A DNA stretch of 64,000 nt, from contig NZ_WNXZ01000003.1 in NCBI RefSeq assembly GCF_009733845.1, positions 248,001 through 312,000 of the forward strand, given 5' to 3'. Both the position numbers and the translations under genes were made by a program. The notes under the pieces are model-generated. The model was not told the origin of the DNA. It saw nothing but the letters and a program-made list of their open reading frames with translations, and searched no databases. Below are positions 57,959 through 64,000 of the stretch, one piece after another; position 1 is the stretch's first letter, and each line of letters begins with the position of its first letter. The stretch is from Pseudactinotalea terrae (GTDB lineage Bacteria; Actinomycetota; Actinomycetes; Actinomycetales; Beutenbergiaceae).

Positions 57959-59422
57959 TTGACGGACACGATTACCCCTGCCGAGACCACCCTCGAGGAG
58001 CTGGACGCGATCGTCGCGGCTGCCGCCGAGGCAGCGGGCCGGATGGCCGTAGCGAGCCCGAGCGAGCGTGGCGCCTGGCTGCGCGCGGCCGCCCGCGCGC
58101 TCGAGGCGCAGCGCGATGTGCTGGTGCCGTTGGCGCAGGAGGAGTCGCACCTGCCCGAGGGCCGGCTGTCCGGAGAGCTGAGCCGCACCACGGGCCAGCT
58201 GGAGCTGCTCGCTGCCGAGGCGGAGTCCGGTGCGGTCTGGGACGTCGTCATCGACCACGCCGACCCCGACTGGAAGCCGGTACCGCGGCCCGATTTGCGC
58301 CGCGTGACCGTCCCCCTGGGGCCTGTCGCGGTGTACGCCGCCAGCAACTTCCCGTTCGCGTTCAGCGTGGCGGGCGGTGACACCGCCGCGGCGCTCGCCG
58401 CGGGCTGCCCGGTCGTCGTCAAGGCGCACCCGGGTCACCCGAGGCTGTCGGTCGCCGTCGCGGAGATCGTGGCAGCAGCGCTCGCCGAGGCGGGGGCCCC
58501 CGGCGGGCTCGGGCTGGTGCACGGGTTCGACGCCGGTATCGCGCTCATCAAGCACCCGGCCATCCGTGCCAGCGCGTTCACGGGGTCGATCGGCGCCGGC
58601 CGGGCGTTGTTCGACCTCGCCGCCGGCCGCCCCGAGCCGATCCCGTTCTTCGGTGAGCTCGGCAGCGTCAACCCGGTCGTGGTGACCCCGGCGGCGTCGG
58701 CTGCGCGTGGTGCCGAGATCGGCGCCGGCTACGCGGGTTCGCTCTCGCTTGGCGTGGGCCAGTTCTGCACGAACCCAGGGATCCTGCTCACGCCCGCGGG
58801 CTCGGAGGTGATCGGTGCCGCCGCAGAGGCGCTCGCCTCGGTCCCGGCCGCGCCGATGCTCAACGAGCGGATCGCCGCCGGCTACGCCAGCGGCCTGGAG
58901 GAGCTGCGCGGCGTGGAGGGTGTGCGCGTCGTGGTGGACGGGTCCACGGGCGATGCGCCCACCCCCAGCCTGCTCGCCGTCGACATCGATCGGTTCACCG
59001 AGGTCGAGCGGCTGCGCCAGGAGTGCTTCGGCCCGGTCTCGATCGTGGTCGAGTACCAGGACCCTGCCGACGTGGTCGCGCTCGCCGGCACGTTCGACGG
59101 CCAGCTCACCGCCACCGTGCACGGCGAGCCGGGCGAGGAGGTCTCGGCCGAGCTGGTCGGCGTCCTCTCCGCTGTGGCCGGCCGCGTGGTGTGGAACGAC
59201 TGGCCCACCGGCGTCGCCGTGACCTACGCGATGCAGCACGGGGGCCCCTACCCGGCCGCCACCACGGCGGGCACCTCGGTCGGCACCGCTGCCGTGCAGC
59301 GCTTCGGCCGGCCCGTGGCCTACCAGGACGTGCCGCAGGAGCTCCTGCCGCCGGCGCTACGCGACGACAACCCCTGGCACCTGCCCCGCCGCGTCGACGG
59401 CGTCTGGGAACACCGCCCCTGA
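57959..59422 (+). CDS. Aldehyde dehydrogenase, 2,5-dioxovalerate dehydrogenase type
   Basis: 487 residues from TTG 57959, with GGAG 6 bases upstream. The catalytic Glu lies in FFGELGSVNPVV and the nucleophile Cys in GVGQFCTNPGIL. The GELGSVNP and QFCTNPG forms, with SNFPFAFS in the cofactor region, characterise alpha-ketoglutarate semialdehyde (2,5-dioxovalerate) dehydrogenases used in oxidative pentose, hexarate and hydroxyproline degradation. It would feed 2-oxoglutarate into the TCA cycle. No partner dehydratase gene is nearby. The start codon TTG is unusual but well supported. Confidence 0.88.
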   Translation: MTDTITPAETTLEELDAIVAAAAEAAGRMAVASPSERGAWLRAAARALEAQRDVLVPLAQEESHLPEGRLSGELSRTTGQLELLAAEAESGAVWDVVIDHADPDWKPVPRPDLRRVTVPLGPVAVYAASNFPFAFSVAGGDTAAALAAGCPVVVKAHPGHPRLSVAVAEIVAAALAEAGAPGGLGLVHGFDAGIALIKHPAIRASAFTGSIGAGRALFDLAAGRPEPIPFFGELGSVNPVVVTPAASAARGAEIGAGYAGSLSLGVGQFCTNPGILLTPAGSEVIGAAAEALASVPAAPMLNERIAAGYASGLEELRGVEGVRVVVDGSTGDAPTPSLLAVDIDRFTEVERLRQECFGPVSIVVEYQDPADVVALAGTFDGQLTATVHGEPGEEVSAELVGVLSAVAGRVVWNDWPTGVAVTYAMQHGGPYPAATTAGTSVGTAAVQRFGRPVAYQDVPQELLPPALRDDNPWHLPRRVDGVWEHRP

Positions 59423-59423
59423 C

Positions 59424-59467
59424 GGTTTCGACACGATTCCGGACACCTCCGGGATCGTGTTGAGACC
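59424..59467. terminator. Bidirectional stem-loop between dehydrogenase and purU
   Basis: GGTTTCGACACGATTCCGG (59424-59442) pairs with CCGGGATCGTGTTGAGACC (59449-59467), 16 of 19 positions, with a 6-base loop. It lies exactly between two convergent genes. Confidence 0.8.
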
Positions 59468-59469
59468 GG

Positions 59470-60327
59470 CTAGCGGAAGACGACGGTGCGGTGGCCGTCG
59501 AGGAGGACGCGGTGCTCGGCGTGCCACCGTACGGCGCGCGCCAGGACCCGCCGCTCCACGTCCTGGCCGATGGCGACCAGCTCGTCGACATCGTCGGCGT
59601 GGCTGACCCGCTCCACGTCCTGCTCGATGATCGGGCCCTCGTCGAGCGACGCGGTGGCGTAGTGGGCGGTCGCCCCGATGAGCTTGACCCCTCGATCATG
59701 CGCCTGCGCGTAGGGCCGTGCGCCCTTGAACGAGGGCAGGAACGAGTGGTGGATGTTGATGACCCGACCGGCCAGCTCCGTGCACACCCGGTCGGACAGG
59801 ATCTGCATGTAGCGGGCCATCACGACCAGCTCGACGTCGAGCTCGTCCACGAGCGCCAGCAGCTGGTCCTCAGCCGCATCCTTGGTGGCCTTGGTGACCG
59901 GCACGTGGTGGAACGGCACGTGATAGAACTCGGCGATCGGCGCGAGGTCGGTGTGGTTGGAGACCACCCCCGCGATCTCGATCGGGAGGCGGCCCGAGCG
60001 CTGCCGGAACAGCAGATCGGTGAGGCAGTGCGCCGTCGTCGAGACCATGATGAGGGTGCGCACGGGGCGGGCGACCTCGTCGAGGCTCCACGTCATCGAG
60101 AACTCCGCGGCCACGGCAGCGAACGCGCCCTCCAGCTGCTCGCGCGGCGCGCTCGACTCGGCCTGCACCCGCATGAAGAACAGCCCGGTGTCCGGGTCGC
60201 CGAACTGCTGCGACTCGGTGATGTTGCCACCCAGGCCCGCGAGCGCGCCGGTCACGGCGTGCACGATGCCGGGTCGGTCGGGGCAAGAGAGGGTGAGCAC
60301 CCAGTGGGTCGGATCGATGCTGGTCAC
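59470..60327 (-). CDS. purU: Formyltetrahydrofolate deformylase
   Basis: 285 residues from GTG 60327. The N-terminal ACT domain (about 8-75: WVLTLSCPDRPGIVHAVTGALAGLGGNI) precedes a formyltransferase-fold domain with MVSTTAHCLTDLLFR, SNHTDL, MARYMQILS, and the catalytic NIHHSFLPSFKGARPY and IGATAHY segments. It hydrolyses 10-formyl-THF to THF and formate, balancing the one-carbon pool used by PurN and PurH. It is divergent from the GNAT gene at 60404. Confidence 0.93.
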   Translation of the reverse strand: MTSIDPTHWVLTLSCPDRPGIVHAVTGALAGLGGNITESQQFGDPDTGLFFMRVQAESSAPREQLEGAFAAVAAEFSMTWSLDEVARPVRTLIMVSTTAHCLTDLLFRQRSGRLPIEIAGVVSNHTDLAPIAEFYHVPFHHVPVTKATKDAAEDQLLALVDELDVELVVMARYMQILSDRVCTELAGRVINIHHSFLPSFKGARPYAQAHDRGVKLIGATAHYATASLDEGPIIEQDVERVSHADDVDELVAIGQDVERRVLARAVRWHAEHRVLLDGHRTVVFR

Positions 60328-60403
60328 CCGGCCGAGGGTAGGCGATCCGTGCCACGGCGCGCTGATCGGCCCAGCTGCCGCCCGGAGGTGGAAGGATATG
60401 AAC

Positions 60404-60943
60404 ATGGCCGAGACCGAGCTGAGGATCGACGTTGTCGAGGACGCCGATGCGGGGGAGCTGCTCACGGTGCGGCGTGCTGCCTTCGTCACGGAGGCGCAGC
60501 TGTACGACGACCCGCACATCCCCGCGCTGACCCAGACCCTCGACGAGCTGCGGGAGGATCTCGCCCGCTCCGACGTGGTCACGCTGGGTGCCTGGGTGGG
60601 CACACGGATGATCGGGTCCGTGCGGGTCGGCCTCGAGGAGGACCGGGCGCTGCTCGGCCGCCTTGCCGTGGTTCCGGACCTGCAGGGCCAGGGGATCGGC
60701 ACCAGGCTGCTGATGTCGGTGCTCACCTACCTGCCCGAGGACACCAAGGAGGTCTGGGTCTTCACGGGCCAGGACTCCAAGCAGAACCTCAGCCTCTACG
60801 CCAAGCACGGCTTCGAGCACCAGTACGACCAGAACGCCGGCGACCTCACCTACGCCTACCTGCGCAAGATCCTCGGCGAGGCCGAGGTCGACGAGCAGAT
60901 CGATGAGGACGCTGCCGACGGCGAAGGCACCGAGCCGAGCTGA
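60404..60943 (+). CDS. GNAT-family N-acetyltransferase
   Basis: 179 residues (ATG 60398 is equally possible). The GNAT core reads GRLAVVPDLQGQGIGTRLLMSVL (about residues 86-108), the acetyl-CoA-binding Q/RxxGxG/A loop. C-terminal strands follow, with LYAKHGFEHQY. The last about 20 residues are highly acidic. The substrate is unknown. It is divergent from purU and lies before the glyA riboswitch. Confidence 0.9.
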   Translation: MAETELRIDVVEDADAGELLTVRRAAFVTEAQLYDDPHIPALTQTLDELREDLARSDVVTLGAWVGTRMIGSVRVGLEEDRALLGRLAVVPDLQGQGIGTRLLMSVLTYLPEDTKEVWVFTGQDSKQNLSLYAKHGFEHQYDQNAGDLTYAYLRKILGEAEVDEQIDEDAADGEGTEPS

Positions 60944-61039
60944 TCGGGCACCTCTCGTAGCCCATCGCCACCGCAGCCCGAGCGCTCCAGGTGAGCGCCG
61001 CCGTCGGGCATGGTCCGGACGGCTCCGAGCAGGGTAGGC

Positions 61040-61130
61040 TCGATGCGTCGCGACTGGCGAAGGTGGTGCACCACCGGGGAGCGACGGTTCCACGCTTGAT
61101 CTGAGGTCGCCCGCCTGGGCCGCAGATCGC
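61040..61130 (+). ncRNA. ZTP riboswitch (pfl motif) upstream of glyA-folD
   Basis: In order: GCGACTGGCGAAGG (about 61050-61063), GTGGTGCACCACCGGGGAGCGACGG with the conserved ACC-stem and GGGGAGCG (61063-61086), a variable loop, and GCCCGCCTGGGCCG (61108-61121), the conserved CCGCCTGGGC core. This is a textbook-like pfl/ZTP RNA. Its placement before the glycine-serine hydroxymethyltransferase and folD genes is the commonest target of the class. The 36-base span to the glyA ATG leaves room for the expression platform. Confidence 0.92.
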
Positions 61131-61165
61131 CACGGAAACCCGCCCAGTCACACGGAGGAAGAGCC

Positions 61166-62449
61166 ATGAGCCACCCCCATCCCGACGCACCGCTCGCTGA
61201 CGTCGATCCTGAGATCGCCGCCGTCCTGGAAGGCGAGCTCGGCCGCCAGCGCGACACGCTGGAGATGATCGCCAGCGAGAACTTCGTGCCCCGCGCCGTG
61301 CTCCAGGCCCAGGGCAGCGTGCTCACCAACAAGTACGCCGAGGGCTACCCCGGCAAGCGCTACTACGGCGGCTGCGAGCAGGTCGACATCGCGGAGAACC
61401 TCGCGATCGAGCGGGCGAAGTCGCTGTTCGGCGCCGAGTACGCGAACGTGCAGCCGCACTCCGGTGCCACGGCGAACGCCGCGGTGCTGCACGCGATGGC
61501 CAAGCCGGGGGACCGCATCCTCGGCCTCTCGCTCGCGCACGGCGGCCACCTGACGCACGGCATGAAGATCAACTTCTCCGGCAAGCTCTACGAGGTCCAC
61601 GCCTACGGCGTCGACGAGCAGACCCACCGGGTGGAGTACGACGCGCTGCGCGCCGCCGCGATCGAGGCCCGGCCGCAAGTGATCATCGCCGGCTGGTCCG
61701 CCTACCCACGCCACCTCGACTTCGAGGCGTTCCGCTCGATCGCCGACGAGGTCGGCGCGCTGCTGTGGACCGACATGGCGCACTTCGCCGGGCTGGTCGC
61801 CGCGGGGCTGCACCCCTCGCCGGTGCCGCACTCGGACGTGGTCTCGACCACCGTGCACAAGACCCTCGGTGGCCCTCGTTCGGGTCTGCTGCTCTCGCGT
61901 GACGCGGGGGCCTGGGAGAAGAAGCTCAACTCGGCCGTGTTTCCGGGCCAGCAGGGCGGCCCGCTCATGCACGTGATCGCGGCCAAGGCTGTCGCGTTCA
62001 AGGTAGCCGCCGGCGAGGAGTTCAGGGACCGGCAGCAGCGCACCCTCAGCGGCGCCAAGATCATCGCCGAGCGGCTGATGGACCCGGCGGTGGCCGAGGC
62101 CGGCGTCTCGGTGCTGACCGGCGGCACCGACGTGCACCTGGTCCTGGTCGACCTGCGCAACTCGCCGCTGGACGGTCAGCAGGCCGAAGACCTCCTTCAC
62201 GGTGCCGGCATCACGGTCAACCGCAACGCGGTGCCGTTCGACCCTCGCCCGCCGCGGGTCACCTCCGGCCTTCGCATCGGTACCCCGGCGCTCGCAAGCC
62301 GTGGCTTCGGCGACGCCGAGTTCACCGAGGTCGCGGACATCATCGCCGGGCTGCTCCGCGAGGGTCAGGGCGCCGACCTCGAGGCGGCACGCGCCCGGGT
62401 CAAGAAGCTCACCGACGAGTTCCCGCTGTACGAGGGCCTGCAGCAGTGA
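61166..62449 (+). CDS. glyA: Serine hydroxymethyltransferase
   Basis: 427 residues. It converts serine and THF to glycine and 5,10-methylene-THF. Visible features: [55 protein letters not shown], the PLP lysine in [14 protein letters not shown], and the [25 protein letters not shown]-terminal region. GGAGGAAG precedes the ATG. The stop overlaps the folD start by 4 bp, so the two form an operon under the ZTP riboswitch. Confidence 0.98.
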   Translation: MSHPHPDAPLADVDPEIAAVLEGELGRQRDTLEMIASENFVPRAVLQAQGSVLTNKYAEGYPGKRYYGGCEQVDIAENLAIERAKSLFGAEYANVQPHSGATANAAVLHAMAKPGDRILGLSLAHGGHLTHGMKINFSGKLYEVHAYGVDEQTHRVEYDALRAAAIEARPQVIIAGWSAYPRHLDFEAFRSIADEVGALLWTDMAHFAGLVAAGLHPSPVPHSDVVSTTVHKTLGGPRSGLLLSRDAGAWEKKLNSAVFPGQQGGPLMHVIAAKAVAFKVAAGEEFRDRQQRTLSGAKIIAERLMDPAVAEAGVSVLTGGTDVHLVLVDLRNSPLDGQQAEDLLHGAGITVNRNAVPFDPRPPRVTSGLRIGTPALASRGFGDAEFTEVADIIAGLLREGQGADLEAARARVKKLTDEFPLYEGLQQ

Positions 62450-63306
62450 CTGCCCGTCTCCTCCCGGGCAAGCCGGTCGCCGATGCTGTCCTCGCAGCGC
62501 TCGGACCTCGGATCGAAGCCCTGACGGCGGCCGGGCACCAGCCTGGCCTCGGCACCATCCTCGTGGGTGAGGACTCGGCGAGCGCCGGGTACATCCGGAT
62601 GAAGCAGGGGAAGGCGGCGGAGCTGGGACTCACGTCGCCGCACATCCACCTGCCGCAGGACGCCACCCAGGCCGATGTGCTGGCAGCGATCCGCGAGATG
62701 AACGATGCGGCCGAGGTGGACGCGGTGCTCATCCAGCACCCGACGCCGAAGCAGATCGACTTCGACGCCGCGCTGCTCGAGCTCGACCCGGACAAGGACG
62801 TGGACGGCCTCCACCCGGTCAACATGGGTCGCCTCGCGTTGGGCATGCCCGGGCCCGTACCGTGCACGCCCGCCGGGATCGAGGCGCTGCTCGCCCACCA
62901 CGAGATCCCCGTGGCCGGCCGTGAGGTCGTCATCCTGGGCCGCGGCACCACGCTCGGGCGCCCGCTCGCGCTGCTGATCTCGCAGAAGCGGGACACGGCC
63001 AACGCGGCCGTGACGGTGGTCCACACCGGTGTGCCGAACTGGGCCGACTACACGCGCCGTGCCGAGATCGTCATCGCGGCCGTGGGCGTGCCCGGCATCC
63101 TGCAGCCCGAGCACCTCACGCCCGGGGTCACGGTCGTGGGTGGTGGAGTCCGGTACGAGGGCAAGCGCCTGCTGCCCGACGTCGACGAGCGGTGCGCCGA
63201 GGTCGCCGGTGCCATCACGCCCCGGGTGGGCGGGGTGGGCCCCACCACGATCGCGATGCTCTTCAAGAACGCCGTCGACGCCGCAGAGCGCCGCCGCTCC
63301 GCCTGA
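62446..63306 (+). CDS. folD: Methylenetetrahydrofolate dehydrogenase / cyclohydrolase
   Basis: 286 residues from GTG 62446, overlapping the glyA stop. It converts 5,10-methylene-THF to 10-formyl-THF. Visible: [16 protein letters not shown] with the catalytic Lys, [50 protein letters not shown] (NADP contact), and the C-terminal [14 protein letters not shown]. It is the 3' end of the riboswitch-controlled operon and supplies the formyl donor used by PurN and PurH. Confidence 0.97.
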   Translation: MTARLLPGKPVADAVLAALGPRIEALTAAGHQPGLGTILVGEDSASAGYIRMKQGKAAELGLTSPHIHLPQDATQADVLAAIREMNDAAEVDAVLIQHPTPKQIDFDAALLELDPDKDVDGLHPVNMGRLALGMPGPVPCTPAGIEALLAHHEIPVAGREVVILGRGTTLGRPLALLISQKRDTANAAVTVVHTGVPNWADYTRRAEIVIAAVGVPGILQPEHLTPGVTVVGGGVRYEGKRLLPDVDERCAEVAGAITPRVGGVGPTTIAMLFKNAVDAAERRRSA

Positions 63307-63582
63307 CAGCCAATCCCGCTGCCAGCCCCCCCGTCGACCCCTCGTGACCCACGGCTGCGGGTCGAGGTAATCGGAGACTCTCTCGCGGCGTGCAGGGCGA
63401 GAGCTCGATGATGAGCGTCGTGGAGATCTGTCGGGACGCCGTCGGGCCGATGCTCCGAGTTTCCTGCGCGGGGCTGGGCGCGCCGGGGGACGACGGGGTG
63501 CGACTGGCAGACGCCCGCGCCGGCAGCACACCCATCCGGTGAACCGCCGGCACCATCCCGCTCGGTCGTCGAGGTTCCGCGG
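63307..63582. other. Non-coding stretch after folD
   Basis: 276 bp between convergent genes. It contains GC-rich weak inverted repeats (for example GACCCACGGCTGCGGGTC near 63347) that may end folD transcription. Short frames on either strand lack ribosome sites, and I see no gene. Confidence 0.5.
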
Positions 63583-64000
63583 CTACTGGGCGCCAGCGTC
63601 GGTGGCCACCTGCTGGAGTCGCTCGACGTACTCGGCCCACCACCGGGCGTCGTGCTCGGGAAGGTTCGAGCCGCCGTCGCGCAGCCCCGCAGCGCCGTCG
63701 ATCAGCTCGCGCACGATGTCGGCGTGGCCGGCGTGCCGAGCGACCTCGGCGGTCACGTGCACGAGGATCTGGGCGAGCGTGACGTCGCCCCGGTCGCCCC
63801 ACCACGGCACGTGGCCTGGAGCGTCGAGGGGGAGCGCGTCGATCGTCGCATCGGCGTGCGCCCACACCCGTTCCGCGAAGGCGCGTACCGAGGCCACCGA
63901 CTCCTCCGGCCCGGCGTACATGTCGGCGTTGTCCTCGGCATCCTCGGCTGCCCACGGCAGGACCTCCGGGAACGGCCGGTCGAACACGAGCCCGAAGTAC
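63583..64000 (-). CDS. DinB-family / DUF664 protein (5' end outside window)
   Basis: About 139 residues are visible. The frame continues past the right edge, because the codons before GTG 63987 read YFGL and suit the family (YFGxxFxRPFPE). The visible part has WAHADATIDALP, the TLAQILVHVTAEVARHAGHADIVRELIDGA block with three His expected to bind metal, and WWAEYVERL near the end. DinB-like proteins are small helical metal-dependent transferases or thiol-related proteins. It is convergent with folD. Confidence 0.85.
   Translation of the reverse strand, partial: YFGLVFDRPFPEVLPWAAEDAEDNADMYAGPEESVASVRAFAERVWAHADATIDALPLDAPGHVPWWGDRGDVTLAQILVHVTAEVARHAGHADIVRELIDGAAGLRDGGSNLPEHDARWWAEYVERLQQVATDAGAQ

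Noticed and set aside
63307-63582. Small frames after folD (for example ATG near 63410 on the plus strand, about 45 codons)
   Set aside because: No ribosome site, no recognisable sequence, and the competing minus-strand frame is equally uninformative.

Overview
The window is about 70% G+C. It has GTG and TTG starts, many 4-bp ATGA/GTGA gene overlaps, a monomeric NADP-isocitrate dehydrogenase and several families typical of actinobacteria (DUF3817, DUF6350, DUF3017, PcrA with a C-terminal KOW/tudor-like tail). This points to a chromosome segment of a high-GC actinobacterium, probably of the order Micrococcales. The genus is not decidable from the window. I saw no rRNA, tRNA, CRISPR array, transposase, integrase or phage gene.

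Layout. 0-8.7 kb: two subunits of an ABC exporter on the minus strand (one with a strikingly degenerate ATPase), then DUF3817, a small monooxygenase-like protein, guaA, a GT4 glycosyltransferase, an unrecognised small gene plus 446-aa gene pair, and a small membrane protein. 8.8-28.2 kb: an accessory carbohydrate region. A seven-gene operon encodes a sugar-binding lipoprotein, two permeases, an unknown 649-aa protein, an RraA-like protein, an aldo/keto reductase and an amidohydrolase/lactonase. It is followed by a convergent GntR/FCD regulator, a huge secreted beta-helix protein resembling GH141, a DUF456 protein and an SDR dehydrogenase. On the minus strand come a GPH/MFS sugar transporter, a GH13 alpha-glucosidase and an HdeD-lipase fusion. 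Three AT-rich operator-like sites sit exactly at the promoters of the ABC operon, the GntR gene and the beta-helix gene, so these probably form one regulon. The enzymes fit oxidative catabolism of a 6-deoxy-sugar such as L-fucose (aldose to lactone to aldonate to aldol cleavage), but the expected enolase-type dehydratase is missing.

28.3-40 kb: pcrA, a VapBC pair whose toxin is broken by a frameshifting deletion, small membrane proteins, a TetR regulator with its operator, an alpha/beta hydrolase, a DMT transporter, a CPBP-like protein, an AraC-DinB regulator with a RibD/DHFR-like reductase, a stretch with repeated hairpins, and an OatA-like acyltransferase.

40-64 kb: a mostly core-metabolism block. 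sucCD, DUF6350, purN and purH come first, then an FAD reductase, DUF3017, a GH106-like glycosidase, a HAD hydrolase, an aquaporin with an acidic tail, idh, a DUF559 protein, mdh, an aldehyde dehydrogenase, purU, a GNAT acetyltransferase, glyA, folD and a DinB-family fragment. Both purH and glyA-folD are preceded by recognisable ZTP (pfl) riboswitches. These tie purine synthesis and one-carbon folate metabolism (purN, purH, purU, glyA, folD) to the 10-formyl-THF signal ZTP. sucCD, idh and mdh supply the TCA cycle.
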